Below, one piece after another: positions 34,593 through 43,277 of a stretch of 64,000 nucleotides of DNA. A program made the position numbers and the translations under genes. Source of the DNA: Candidatus Raymondbacteria bacterium RIFOXYA2_FULL_49_16 (GTDB lineage: Bacteria; Fibrobacterota; OXYB2-FULL-49-7; XYB2-FULL-49-35); NCBI GenBank assembly GCA_001789205.1, contig MFYT01000058.1:74236-138235 (forward strand), written 5' to 3'. The notes beneath the pieces are model-generated. The model was not told the DNA's origin. It saw only the letters and a program-made list of their open reading frames with translations, and ran no database searches. Position 1 is the stretch's first letter, and the number at the start of each line of letters is the position of its first letter.

Positions 34593-35756
34593 ATGACCCG
34601 CATTCTGTTTATAAATTATTCAACCGACCTGGGCGGCGCCGAACTTTCGCTGCTTGCTCTGGCCAGTTCGCTTGACCCAGCCGAGTACGGCGCAACGCTG
34701 ATCACCTTTGGGACCGGCGCCCTTTCGGTCCGAGCGCACGCGCTTAATCTACGGGTTATAGAGCTCGCGCCGGGTCCAACACTTACCGGCCTTCGCAGGG
34801 ACAACTCCGTTGCCGCCTCTTTTCAGGCCCTCATGCTTTTCGCACCCTTGCTGCGCCAAATACGCGCACTACGGCAGACGATACGAAATACCAACGCGTC
34901 CATCGTGCACACTAACAATCCGAAGTCCCATGTTCTGGGCGCGCTCGCCGCTGCCGGAACAGGAGTACGCGTGGTCATGCATATGCGCGACATTCTGCCC
35001 CCGCGCTCAGTAGGGCTCGCTGCAATGCGCATGTGCGCCGCACTCACCAATGCCTCGCTCATCGCCATATCAAACGCCGTAAAGGAAGCGCTGCCTCCCG
35101 GCCTAAAACAACGGACGCGCGTCATCTACAACGGTTTTGCACCTCTTATACCCGCGCGCACCCGCGCTGAAGTACGCTCCAGCCTGGGCGTTCCCGAACA
35201 CCATACTGTGGTGCTCACTGTGGGCCGCCTTGTACCATGGAAAGGCCATCAGATACTCCTAAAGGCAATGGTCCCTTTGATAAAAACCAATGAATACTGG
35301 CTTGTCATTGCCGGCAACGCGGCCTACGGCGGCCAGGAGTGGCCCGCGCTCCTGAAAGAACAGGCCCAAGGCCTTGGCATTGGAGACAAGGTCATCTTCA
35401 CCGGGTTCAGCGATGATGTCGCGGGTCTTTTCGCGGCCGCTGACATCTTTGTGCTCGCTTCAGAAAACGAACCATTTGGCCGCGCCCTGGTCGAGGCCAT
35501 GCTGTGCAATACCCCGGTCATTGCCTTTGACGCCGCAGGCCCTTCGGAGATCATTGAGCATGGAAAAACCGGTCTCCTGGTCAAAGAAAGAAACGCGGAG
35601 GCCCTTGGCGCGGCAATCACTGGATTAGCGGATAATCCAGTCCTGCGGCAAAACCTGGGCGGCGCCGGAGCGGCTGATGCTGCCGAGCGCTTTGCGCTTG
35701 AAAAACATGTCCAGGCAATCACAACCCTCTACCGGGAGTTGGCGCACACCCTATGA
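34593..35756 (+). CDS. Glycosyltransferase family 4 protein
   Basis: 387-residue GT-B enzyme. STDLGGAELSLLALA is the N-terminal acceptor-side loop; VLTVGRLVPWKGHQILLKA begins the C-terminal domain and EPFGRALVEAMLCNTPVIA (E-x7-E) binds the nucleotide sugar. No signal peptide; cytoplasmic or membrane-associated. It overlaps the GT9 gene by four bases (ATGA), suggesting joint action on a lipopolysaccharide core or similar glycan. Donor and acceptor are unknown. Confidence 0.9.
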   Translation: MTRILFINYSTDLGGAELSLLALASSLDPAEYGATLITFGTGALSVRAHALNLRVIELAPGPTLTGLRRDNSVAASFQALMLFAPLLRQIRALRQTIRNTNASIVHTNNPKSHVLGALAAAGTGVRVVMHMRDILPPRSVGLAAMRMCAALTNASLIAISNAVKEALPPGLKQRTRVIYNGFAPLIPARTRAEVRSSLGVPEHHTVVLTVGRLVPWKGHQILLKAMVPLIKTNEYWLVIAGNAAYGGQEWPALLKEQAQGLGIGDKVIFTGFSDDVAGLFAAADIFVLASENEPFGRALVEAMLCNTPVIAFDAAGPSEIIEHGKTGLLVKERNAEALGAAITGLADNPVLRQNLGGAGAADAAERFALEKHVQAITTLYRELAHTL

Positions 35757-36910
35757 AAACGCGTAACCGCTTTTTCAAATACGCTGATACCGCGTTGTGT
35801 ATTGCGCTTGCGCCCGTATATGCCTGGTTTTCTCTTTTCCCGAAAAAACCAAAATTCACACTCCCAATACGTTCCATCCTTGTCGTGAAGCTCTGCTGTC
35901 TGGGCGATTCCCTGCTCTCACTCTTTATGCTCCAGGCGCTCAGGAAAAAATACCCCCAGGCAACCCTTACGGTCATGGCAAGCAAACGGAGTGCGACTGT
36001 GTTTGAACGCTCACCCGCTGTGGACACAGTGGTCATACTGCCGGTATCGGGCCTAGGCGGTGTGCATGAAATATTTTCCTTGGCCCGTATTGCCGGCCAT
36101 TTCATTGTTGCTTGGCGCGTACGCTATGATATACTGATTGATTGCGACGTTTATTACCGTTTCACCACGCTGCTCGGCCTGGTGTGCGGCAGGCAATTCA
36201 GCGCGGGATTTACCACAAAAAAACTGCGCGCCTCATTCTATCGTTTTGCGGCAGCACGGCCCCAGAACAAACCTGAGTGGCGCTGCTTTTTCTCCCTTGT
36301 GCAGCCGCTTGCCATTGCGGAGGAGACACCGCTGCCCATTACCTTTGCCATTACTCAATCCGAAATAGATCAGGCGAAGATCCTCACTGGACCTCGTGAT
36401 GGACAACCTCTTAAGGTCGCCCTTGTGCCAGGATCGAGTCCCAACTGGCCCGAGAAAAAATGGCCGCTTGAACGGTTTGCGGAGCTCATGAAGCTCTGGA
36501 CTTCAACTGGACCTGTACAGTTTTTTATCTTTGGTGATAAACAAGAAGCTGTTCTTGTCGATACATTGCGCACGCTGGCACCCGGCATACCGCTGGTCAA
36601 TTGCGCGGGAAAGACCACCATACCGGTCCTGGCAGCGGCCCTGAAACAGATGGACTTGTGCATTGCGAACGACACCGGCCCCATGCACTGCGCCGCTCTC
36701 ATGGGAGTGCCCACTGTGGGCATTTTCGGGCCCACCAGTGAAAAAAAATGGACCCCGCCAGGCAGATTTAGTGCGGTATATGCGAATTGTCCATGCCGGC
36801 CGTGCTACTATATGAGCGCCATGCCAAAATGCGGCGATCCAGTCTGTCTCACCGCGATTCCGGCGCACATTGTTTTCGAGACTGCAACCGGCTTGTTAGG
36901 AAATAAATGA
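35753..36910 (+). CDS. Glycosyltransferase family 9 (heptosyltransferase-like) protein
   Basis: 385 residues. SILVVKLCCLGDSLLSLFM matches the heptosyltransferase N-terminal motif, ALVPGSSPNWPEKKWPLERFAEL the mid-region and CIANDTGPMHCAALMGVPTVGIFGPT the nucleotide-sugar site. CPCRPCYY near the end is a cysteine cluster seen in some GT9 members. It probably adds heptose or a related sugar to LPS core. Overlaps GT4 upstream and mltG downstream by four bases each. Confidence 0.9.
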   Translation: MKTRNRFFKYADTALCIALAPVYAWFSLFPKKPKFTLPIRSILVVKLCCLGDSLLSLFMLQALRKKYPQATLTVMASKRSATVFERSPAVDTVVILPVSGLGGVHEIFSLARIAGHFIVAWRVRYDILIDCDVYYRFTTLLGLVCGRQFSAGFTTKKLRASFYRFAAARPQNKPEWRCFFSLVQPLAIAEETPLPITFAITQSEIDQAKILTGPRDGQPLKVALVPGSSPNWPEKKWPLERFAELMKLWTSTGPVQFFIFGDKQEAVLVDTLRTLAPGIPLVNCAGKTTIPVLAAALKQMDLCIANDTGPMHCAALMGVPTVGIFGPTSEKKWTPPGRFSAVYANCPCRPCYYMSAMPKCGDPVCLTAIPAHIVFETATGLLGNK

Positions 36911-38067
36911 TGGTACGACTCCTCTGCCACTTGTACGACATCATGCTCGCCATGGTCATGGCGTGCTTCATGGTCCTTGGCTACTGCCTCTATGTCTTCC
37001 TCTTCCCGTTTTATCGATGGCCCTTCTTTTTCAGGCTCCTGTATTCCCTGGCGCTTGCGGGACTGGCGGCGCTCCTTGCGTGCGGGGTCTTCATAACGCA
37101 CGAATTAAAGAAACGAGCAATACAAAAGCCCTATAGTGAGTCGTTTGTGACTGTTAAAAAAGGCATGGGGCTCAACCAGATAGTGGCAAAACTCGACAAA
37201 CAGGACATTATCCAGTCACCTCTTCAATTCAAACTCGTGGCCGTTCTCAAGGGAGCCCCCTCCAAGCTCAAGGCAGGACGCTATAAGTTAAACAACCATC
37301 TATCTATTGAGGATATTCTCGACGCCATGGTACGCGGGAGCGTATATCGGAACCATCTGGTAGTCCCCGAAGGATACATGGCCTGGCAGATCGCCTCCAT
37401 GCTCAAACGTACCATGGAGATCGATTCAGCCGCCTTTATGGCCCTGGTCTGCGACAGCGCCTTTGCCCGTTCGTGCGGAGTTCCCGCGGGATCGCTCGAA
37501 GGGTATCTCTTTCCCGACACCTATCTCTTTGACTGGGACGCCTCTGCTGAACAGATCATCAAGATTATGCTCAGACGCTTTGAGGAAAAATTCCGCGAGC
37601 AATACACAGAGACGCCCATTACCAGAAAATATTCACGCCACCGGATTGTGACCATGGCCTCCATTGTTGAGGCTGAAGCCGCGGTCGATGGTGAGCGGGA
37701 ACTCATAGCCGGTGTGTTTTACAACCGGCTTGCCAGGCGCATACCCTTGGGCGCGGACCCCACGGTCCGTTTCGCGGTAAAAAAATATACTGAGCCACTC
37801 ACTGTCCGTGATCTGGCCATGGTCTCGCCCTACAACACACGGATCTATCGGGGTCTGCCGCCAGGCCCCATATGCAACCCGGGCGCGCGGGCCCTCTACG
37901 CGGCCATGCACCCCTTGGAGACAACCATGCTCTATTTTGTGGCAAAACGGGACGGCAGCAACGAACACTTCTTCTCAGAGACAAACGATGGCCATGTACA
38001 GAACAAGGAACGCGCGAAACAAAACAAGCGGCTGCAAAAAAACCGCGGCGTCCAGGGCCCTTACTAA
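36907..38067 (+). CDS. mltG: Endolytic peptidoglycan transglycosylase MltG
   Basis: 386 residues with an N-terminal membrane anchor (hydrophobic stretches between residues 10 and 70, longer than usual and possibly two spans). A LysM-like region is followed by the YceG catalytic domain: VPEGYMAWQIASML, EGYLFPDTYLF, catalytic Glu in ASIVEAEAAVDGEREL, GVFYNRLARRIPLGADPTV and YNTRIYRGLPPGPICNPG. It cleaves nascent glycan strands near the inner membrane. The stop shares one base with the start of the nuclease gene. Confidence 0.93.
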   Translation: MMVRLLCHLYDIMLAMVMACFMVLGYCLYVFLFPFYRWPFFFRLLYSLALAGLAALLACGVFITHELKKRAIQKPYSESFVTVKKGMGLNQIVAKLDKQDIIQSPLQFKLVAVLKGAPSKLKAGRYKLNNHLSIEDILDAMVRGSVYRNHLVVPEGYMAWQIASMLKRTMEIDSAAFMALVCDSAFARSCGVPAGSLEGYLFPDTYLFDWDASAEQIIKIMLRRFEEKFREQYTETPITRKYSRHRIVTMASIVEAEAAVDGERELIAGVFYNRLARRIPLGADPTVRFAVKKYTEPLTVRDLAMVSPYNTRIYRGLPPGPICNPGARALYAAMHPLETTMLYFVAKRDGSNEHFFSETNDGHVQNKERAKQNKRLQKNRGVQGPY

Positions 38068-38582
38068 TGGCCAGCTCCCGGTTGCCGTGGAGTAGTGGCG
38101 CTTTTCTCTTCTGTTTCCTGATAGCCGCAGGAGCAAATTCACTTTTTGTTAAAAATATTATCGACGGCGACACCTTTGAATTGAGTAATGGCGAACGCGT
38201 GCGTCTCATCGGCATTGACGCGTCAGAAATAGCTCCCTCGTCCAAGCTCACCTATGATGCGCGCGCCCGGAATGTCTCGGAACAGACGATCAAAGCCGAG
38301 GGCCGCATCGCGAAGAATTTCGCGAAAAAAATAGCGCTGAGAAAAAAAGTGCGGCTCGAATTCGACAGGGAAAAACGCGATCGCTACGGCAGGCTCCTCG
38401 CCTATGTTTTTGTGGATGATACGCTCATGATAAATCAGGTCATGCTCCGCGAAGGCATGGCCCTGGTTTACCGGAACTATCCCTTCATACACAAGGATGC
38501 GTTTTTGGCCCTTGAACAGGATGCCAGGACAAACGACCGGGGCTTCTGGAAAGAGTGGCCCGATTCCCTCCGCCTCCACTGA
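38067..38582 (+). CDS. Thermonuclease-like (SNase) exported protein
   Basis: 171 residues from ATG 38067, overlapping the mltG stop as TAATG. The N-terminal hydrophobic segment (GAFLFCFLIAAGANS) is a signal or anchor. The staphylococcal-nuclease fold is shown by IIDGDTFELSNGERVRLIGID, LEFDREKRDRYGRLLAYVFVDD, and MLREGMALVYRNYPF. The Asp and two Arg/Glu-type catalytic positions (GDT, RLIGID, RDRYGR) look conserved. Predicted Ca-dependent nuclease in the envelope; no neighbour explains its task. Confidence 0.88.
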   Translation: MASSRLPWSSGAFLFCFLIAAGANSLFVKNIIDGDTFELSNGERVRLIGIDASEIAPSSKLTYDARARNVSEQTIKAEGRIAKNFAKKIALRKKVRLEFDREKRDRYGRLLAYVFVDDTLMINQVMLREGMALVYRNYPFIHKDAFLALEQDARTNDRGFWKEWPDSLRLH

Positions 38583-38595
38583 TCCAAAAAACAAT

Positions 38596-38628
38596 AAAAA
38601 GCATCTCCTCCATTGCCAGAGGAGACGC
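38596..38628 (-). terminator. Rho-independent terminator of flagellin
   Basis: Read on the minus strand, GCGTCTCCTC (38628-38619) pairs with GAGGAGATGC (38610-38601) in a 10-bp stem with one G-T pair and an eight-base loop, followed by TTTTT (38600-38596). It lies 39 bases after the flagellin stop codon, the right place for a strong terminator of a highly expressed gene. Confidence 0.85.
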
Positions 38629-38666
38629 CTTTCACTACGCTGTACCTGCGTATCGAATACTCGCCG

Positions 38667-39509
38667 TTACTGGAGCAGCGTCAGCACGTTCTGCGGGATC
38701 GCGTTAGCCTGGGCCAACATGGCGGTCGCCGATTGCGTGAGGATCTGGTTCCGTGTGAACTGCGAGGTCTCTGACGCAAAATCCACATCGCGTATCAATG
38801 ACTCGGCAGCCTGCGTGTTGTGCTCCTGGTTATCCAGATTGTTGATGGCGTGCTCGAGACGGTTGACATAGGCGCCAAGATCGCTGCGCAGCCGGTTGAT
38901 CGAACCGAGCGCAACGTCGATTGAGGTAAGGGCGCTGTTGGCGCGCATCTGCGTGGTAATGCTTGAGCTGGTAAGACCCATGGCGCCAATCGATGTGCCG
39001 TTGATGGTGACCGTGAACTGATCATTGGACGAGGAATTGGGACCAATATGCAGTATGCACGATCCGCTGCCTGCTGCGCCAAAAGAGCCGATCTGACCAT
39101 CGAGCAGTGTCTGCGTGTTGTACTGGGTCACATTGGTGATGCGGTCGATTTCGCTCATAAGCGAGGTGTATTCCTGGTTGGTATACGCGCGCTCCGTTGT
39201 GGTGAGGGTGTCATTGGTCGATTGGACAGCCAGTTCGCGCATTCTCTGGAGCATTGATTCGATCTCGTTCGCTGCTCCTTCAGCGATCTGGAGCAGCGCA
39301 ATGCCGTCCTGCGCGTTCGATTTGGCCTGATGCATGCCGCGTACCTGGGTGCGCATCTGTTCTGATACGCTGAGGCCTGCAGCGTCGTCGCTGGCGCGGT
39401 TGATGCGGAGACCGGTGGAAAGACGTTCCAGGGAAATGTTCATTTCCCTATTGACCTGACGCAGGGACCCCTGTGTGATCATTGAAGAAATGTTGTGATT
39501 GATACGCAT
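38667..39509 (-). CDS. fliC: Flagellin
   Basis: 280-residue compact flagellin. The N-terminal D0/D1 region has RINHNISSMITQGSLRQVN, ERLSTGLRINRASDDAAGLS and a second conserved helix GIALLQIAEGAANEIESML; the C-terminal region has SIDVALGSINRLRSDLGAYV, NRLEHAINNLDN, AAESLIRDVDFASETSQFTR and ends AQANAIPQNVLTLLQ. Only about 70 residues separate the two, so the variable D2/D3 part is nearly absent. No signal peptide, as expected for type III export. A strong AAGGAGG site, sigma-28 promoter and terminator accompany it. Confidence 0.96.
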   Translation of the reverse strand: MRINHNISSMITQGSLRQVNREMNISLERLSTGLRINRASDDAAGLSVSEQMRTQVRGMHQAKSNAQDGIALLQIAEGAANEIESMLQRMRELAVQSTNDTLTTTERAYTNQEYTSLMSEIDRITNVTQYNTQTLLDGQIGSFGAAGSGSCILHIGPNSSSNDQFTVTINGTSIGAMGLTSSSITTQMRANSALTSIDVALGSINRLRSDLGAYVNRLEHAINNLDNQEHNTQAAESLIRDVDFASETSQFTRNQILTQSATAMLAQANAIPQNVLTLLQ

Positions 39510-39542
39510 GAAATTGCCTCCTTGTTATGCGTTTATGAAACT

Positions 39543-39566
39543 AAAAAGAATATCCGTATTCTTTTT
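39543..39566. promoter_or_regulatory. Perfect hairpin in the flagellin leader
   Basis: AAAAAGAATA (39543-39552) and TATTCTTTTT (39557-39566) pair exactly over a TCCG loop. It lies in the 5' untranslated region between the sigma-28 promoter and the ribosome site. It may stabilise the flagellin mRNA or serve as a binding site; it could also act as a weak terminator for transcripts entering from upstream. Confidence 0.6.
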
Positions 39567-39600
39567 CTAGCGTTGTATATTCGCCGGTGTTCACGAAAAA

Positions 39601-39628
39601 ATATCGGTGCGCACAGGGAAAAACTTTA
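39601..39628 (-). promoter_or_regulatory. Sigma-28 (FliA) promoter of flagellin
   Basis: On the minus strand TAAAGTTT (39628-39621), a full match to the -35 consensus of FliA promoters, is followed by a 12-base spacer and ACCGATAT (39608-39601), six of eight matches to GCCGATAA. It lies about 90 bases upstream of the flagellin start. It implies that this organism has a FliA-type sigma factor and late-class flagellar control. Confidence 0.85.
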
Positions 39629-39728
39629 GAGACAATCCTTGAAAGAATACTTAAAGCTATAATTCGGGTGATGTTAAATATTCTGTTATAATAATGCTTT
39701 TTTACAGCGATCCTGGCATTATTCGCCG

Positions 39729-40508
39729 TCAGTCGTCGTGTAATCCCGTGATGACATCCACGATGCGTTGGGCAAAGAGAGGGGCGACTTTCTTTGAAAA
39801 AGCCTCGTTGGGATGCGAATCATCGGGTCCGGCGGCATAGTCCGGTTTCAGATACAGCCCGCCTTCTGTCTCAAGGCCATGAAAATCCCATAGGAAAATG
39901 TTATCACCCTTTTCATCCCAGGTTTTTTTCATCCATGCGGAGAATTCAGCCGTACGCTTGGCCTTGTCTGGGTCGGACGCTGATGCGACAAGCGCCGCGG
40001 GCGTCCAGACAATAAACTTGGTCTTAGGGAACGAGCGCATCTTTTTTTTGAGCGCTGCATACTGGAGCTTGTAATTCTCCAGGGTCTTCCTGTCTGACGC
40101 TATGTCCGGCTTTCCCGAGTCCGGCTGAATGGATGAGACTGGAAAACAATGCTTGAAAACAATGACATCATAATTCTTCGTCAGCATCTCCAGTGTTGGC
40201 TCGTCTGAAAATGGCGCGTCACCCGCATGGTTCACCCATATGTTCCAATAATCAAACGGATAATTGCGCCACCCATAGGGTGTTTTTTTTGGAAATGCCT
40301 GTTCCGTGACCAGATAATTTGTCTTGTTCTTCTTGTTGTATTCATCCATCCATTGGGGGACCCCGCCTTGCCAGACGCAGTTGCCTGTGGAATGGTGAAG
40401 GAAAATAACGCGTGATTCTTTAGGCATGTTCCCTCCCTTTGGCTGAATTGATTGTGTGTACACCGCATTAACCATACACATGATCGTTGCAATTAAAATC
40501 TTGACCAT
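39729..40508 (-). CDS. Secreted SGNH-hydrolase-like protein
   Basis: 259 residues. A hydrophobic N-terminus (VKILIATIMCMVNAVYTQS) is a likely signal peptide. VIFLHHSTGNCVWQGG near residue 35 and DDSHPNEAFSKKVAPLF near the end place it with SGNH-fold esterase-like proteins, the DxxHP motif supplying catalytic Asp and His; the canonical GDS serine block is modified to HHSTG. Predicted esterase or deacetylase acting outside the cytoplasm. Divergent from an AraC-family gene, with sequence elements between them that recur upstream of the DUF362 operon at 47.1 kb. Confidence 0.7.
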   Translation of the reverse strand: MVKILIATIMCMVNAVYTQSIQPKGGNMPKESRVIFLHHSTGNCVWQGGVPQWMDEYNKKNKTNYLVTEQAFPKKTPYGWRNYPFDYWNIWVNHAGDAPFSDEPTLEMLTKNYDVIVFKHCFPVSSIQPDSGKPDIASDRKTLENYKLQYAALKKKMRSFPKTKFIVWTPAALVASASDPDKAKRTAEFSAWMKKTWDEKGDNIFLWDFHGLETEGGLYLKPDYAAGPDDSHPNEAFSKKVAPLFAQRIVDVITGLHDD

Positions 40509-40547
40509 GGACGCCCCCTCTCATGTATCTGGAACCGTTGTCTCACC

Positions 40548-40561
40548 TGTACGTTCTTGCC
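40548..40561. promoter_or_regulatory. Half-site of the AraC-linked element (site A)
   Basis: TGTACGTTCTTGCC at 40548-40561 repeats, with one or two changes, the half-site found at 40603-40616 (TGCACGTTCTTGTC) 55 bases away, and TACACATTCTTGGC at 47151-47164. On the minus strand it reads CAAGAACGTACA. It lies about 40 bases upstream of the SGNH gene, near where RNA polymerase would bind. Likely bound by the neighbouring AraC-family regulator. Confidence 0.55.
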
Positions 40562-40599
40562 AGGCAATATATAAATATATTATATGTTCTCAATGCGGA

Positions 40600-40635
40600 C
40601 AATGCACGTTCTTGTCTTATATTTGGATTTTATTG
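40600..40635. promoter_or_regulatory. Bipartite AraC-linked operator (site B)
   Basis: Two blocks, CAATGCACGTTCTTG (40600-40614) and TGGATTTTATTG (40624-40635), match the blocks CAATACACATTCTTG and TGGATTTTATTG at 47148-47183 with the same nine-base spacer; 28 of 36 positions agree. It ends eight bases before the AraC-family start codon and lies 92-127 bases upstream of the SGNH gene. It would let the regulator control both divergent genes. Confidence 0.65.
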
Positions 40636-40642
40636 TTATTCC

Positions 40643-41530
40643 ATGAGCAAACCTTCGAACTGGCCAATTACTGAAAAGGCCATACGTTTCATCATGCCCG
40701 CGGCCACGGTCGCGGCGCTTGTCAAGCATCCGCTTTCAAGCGACCTGTTCCCCCATGCGGTGGGGTATTATCCCAGCGCGCACGGCCATGTTATGAACCG
40801 GGCGGTCCACGACGACTGGTTGTTCCTCTATTGCGTCCAAGGAAAAGCAACGGTTGCGGCAGACGGCAGGGAATACTCTGTTTCCAAAGGCGACCTCGTA
40901 TTTCTGCCCAATGGCCTCCCCCATTCGTATCGTGCCAGCGAAAAAGAACCCTGGACCATCTACTGGGTGCACTTCACAGGAAAAAAGGCGGCGAACTACG
41001 TTGCCCATCTCTCCAGACTGGCGCATGGGCCTGTGCTACCCATTGGTCTACGGCAGAAACTAGTCGCAGATTTTATTGAACTAGTCGATATAGCGGCAAA
41101 AAACACTGACAACAATCTGCATAAATTTATCTATGCGGCCAATCTGTTAAAACAGATGATATGCTATCTTTCATTGATTAAACCCCGTGCTGATTCAACG
41201 AGCGACACGCCGTTTAACCTTGAACAGGTGCATGCGCTCATGCAGCAGGAGATAGAGGGAAGCATAAACCTGGACACGCTCGCCGCAGGGTGCGGTATGT
41301 CAAAATTTTATTTTGCCAAACGATACAAACAGGTCACTGGCACGTCTCCCATAGCCCATTTCATAAATATAAAAATGGCCCGCGCCTGCCGGCTTATCGA
41401 TATCGGGGACAAAAGCATTACTGAAACCGCGTATGCACTCGGCTATCTGGATACCTATTATTTTTCCCGCATATTTAAAAAAGTTATAGGTATTTCGCCG
41501 CGGCAGTATCGCAATCTGAACAAAGGTTAA
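40643..41530 (+). CDS. AraC family transcriptional regulator
   Basis: 295 residues from ATG 40643; a frame extending to 40523 runs through the operator region and is unlikely to be coding. An N-terminal cupin sensor (DDWLFLYCVQGKATVAADG, GDLVFLPNGLPHSYRASEKE, IYWVHFTG) binds a small ligand, often a sugar. The C-terminal double helix-turn-helix is complete: INLDTLAAGCGMSKFYFAKRY and ITETAYALGYLDTYYFSRIF, ending ISPRQYRN. Convergent with the esterase gene and divergent from the SGNH gene; the surrounding repeated operator suggests it is the local regulator. Confidence 0.92.
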   Translation: MSKPSNWPITEKAIRFIMPAATVAALVKHPLSSDLFPHAVGYYPSAHGHVMNRAVHDDWLFLYCVQGKATVAADGREYSVSKGDLVFLPNGLPHSYRASEKEPWTIYWVHFTGKKAANYVAHLSRLAHGPVLPIGLRQKLVADFIELVDIAAKNTDNNLHKFIYAANLLKQMICYLSLIKPRADSTSDTPFNLEQVHALMQQEIEGSINLDTLAAGCGMSKFYFAKRYKQVTGTSPIAHFINIKMARACRLIDIGDKSITETAYALGYLDTYYFSRIFKKVIGISPRQYRNLNKG

Positions 41531-41542
41531 GTCTGCGCCCTG

Positions 41543-43255
41543 TTATTGGTCCGATTCAGTGCTCCACAATCCGTTGAACACATCAATGAGCCCCGGATAG
41601 GTGACATGCCCGCCATCGTATGAGATGAAGGTAAACGGATGGCCGCGTTTCTTCAACTGCTTTGCCACGCTTTCCGCGTATGAAAAAGGCACGGTAAAAT
41701 CCTGCGGCGAATGCAGGATGATGATGGTGCGCGGTAACTGCTTCGGCATTTCCTTGTTTAAGGACTCTTTATTAAACTCCCAGGTCAGCGCGCCCGCGTT
41801 TGCCACAGCAGCATCGAACATGCCTGGATAATCAAAGACGAAATTCCACGTTCCCATGCCGCCCATTGAAAAACCAGTCACCGCGAGCTTCGTTGAATCA
41901 ATCCGATAATATGAAACAAGCGATCGCAGCATTTGGATTATGTCTTTCTCAACAACATCAACATAATGATAATTGCCGCGCGCCGAGGGTACCACGACAG
42001 GTACGGTAATTTCATCCATGGAACGTTTATAATATCGGGCGTCGCGTTCTACCTCGTATTGTGTGTTGTTTGAGCCATGAAGAAACAGGACAAGAGGATA
42101 TTTTTCCAGCGCCCGGGAAAAATAGGCCTCAGGCATATACAACCGGTATGGACAGAGGGTATCATCCTCGGCTGAATAGAAAGCCATTTCACGCACGCCT
42201 GGCGTGGCAAGTCCAGTAAAATTGTTTGTCGCAAAGGCCGCGATAATGCGTTCGGCAAAGTCGAATTCCTGACGCACGTATTCCCGTGTTACAAGCCGTT
42301 TTGTGTCCTGCTGGTGCTCAACATACCAACCCCGCCTGATATTCTCGATGCAGAGATGCAGGGTTGGAAGCCAGAAGCGTTCGGCCTCTGACAATTTTTG
42401 CCGCTGCTTGTATCTGATAAACGCGCTCTGTATCTTTTTGAACCGGTCATACGCCCTCTCAAATTCCCTGGTGAAACCGCCCACGCGGATTGTATAGACA
42501 CCGTCTTTGGGATTGAGCATGGTGCAGGCGGCCTCTTTTTCACTGGTCAAATTTCCAGCGTAGATATCCTTGCCTCGATCATTGGAAACCGTGCACCTGA
42601 CCACGCCACCCGGATTCTTGTGATCTGAATAAAACAGGGAAAAAGCAACGCTGCTATCAATGCATATTTCCGGATATACCAGAAGCGTAAGAGGGTCCCT
42701 GGTGACAAACCCGTCATCCGTTAATTCTGACTCGTCAGTGATGTATTCGGGCGCCTGCGTTACTATGAGAGATGCAAATCTGGCTCCCCATTCGCGTTCC
42801 TGGATACGGGTTGTGTGCAGACCCTTGTCGAGAGGTACCACTGGTCCGGGATAAAGTATCCATTTTCCCGTTTCGCCGTCATTGCCGAACACCTCATAAT
42901 CCATTGTGTCGATTTTGATCCAGAACGAATTGGAGGCGCCGTCGGTCCAGTAAAAACTGCCAAAAAATGAATACCGGCCTGCTTCGGGGCATTCGAACTT
43001 AAATGCGGCAAAACCCGCCTCTAGCGCGCCTTTTTCACGTGGAACGCCATGCCCCTTTCCTATAGGGGTAGCTATAAATCCTGACGTATTGTCCGTATAA
43101 CTTTTCATGGGAGCAGCAATAGTGTCGGCTTGCGCGGGAAAAATCTTGATAGTCTTCATGGTGTCACGCTGTTCAATTATTATTGTCGGTTCAATAGCGC
43201 ATCCTGTTACAAAAAGCAAAGAGGCCAGCGCCAATAAACTGTCTTTTTTCTGCAT
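41543..43255 (-). CDS. Secreted lipoprotein serine esterase with N-terminal beta-sandwich
   Basis: 570 residues. Signal ends FVTGCAIE, a lipobox. Residues about 40-160 form a beta-sandwich resembling carbohydrate-binding or malectin-like modules (GRYSFFGSFYWTDGASNSFW). After a linker and helical region, the C-terminal 220 residues are an alpha/beta hydrolase of the PHB-depolymerase/feruloyl-esterase kind: LVLFLHGSNN, nucleophile in TGFSMGGMGTWNF, Asp in HSPQDFTVPFSY and His in SYDGGHVTYPG. It probably removes acyl or feruloyl groups from a polysaccharide at the cell surface. Last gene of a four-gene operon; convergent with the AraC-family gene. Confidence 0.85.
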   Translation of the reverse strand: MQKKDSLLALASLLFVTGCAIEPTIIIEQRDTMKTIKIFPAQADTIAAPMKSYTDNTSGFIATPIGKGHGVPREKGALEAGFAAFKFECPEAGRYSFFGSFYWTDGASNSFWIKIDTMDYEVFGNDGETGKWILYPGPVVPLDKGLHTTRIQEREWGARFASLIVTQAPEYITDESELTDDGFVTRDPLTLLVYPEICIDSSVAFSLFYSDHKNPGGVVRCTVSNDRGKDIYAGNLTSEKEAACTMLNPKDGVYTIRVGGFTREFERAYDRFKKIQSAFIRYKQRQKLSEAERFWLPTLHLCIENIRRGWYVEHQQDTKRLVTREYVRQEFDFAERIIAAFATNNFTGLATPGVREMAFYSAEDDTLCPYRLYMPEAYFSRALEKYPLVLFLHGSNNTQYEVERDARYYKRSMDEITVPVVVPSARGNYHYVDVVEKDIIQMLRSLVSYYRIDSTKLAVTGFSMGGMGTWNFVFDYPGMFDAAVANAGALTWEFNKESLNKEMPKQLPRTIIILHSPQDFTVPFSYAESVAKQLKKRGHPFTFISYDGGHVTYPGLIDVFNGLWSTESDQ

Positions 43256-43277
43256 TCATACTCCCTTATATAGCAAA

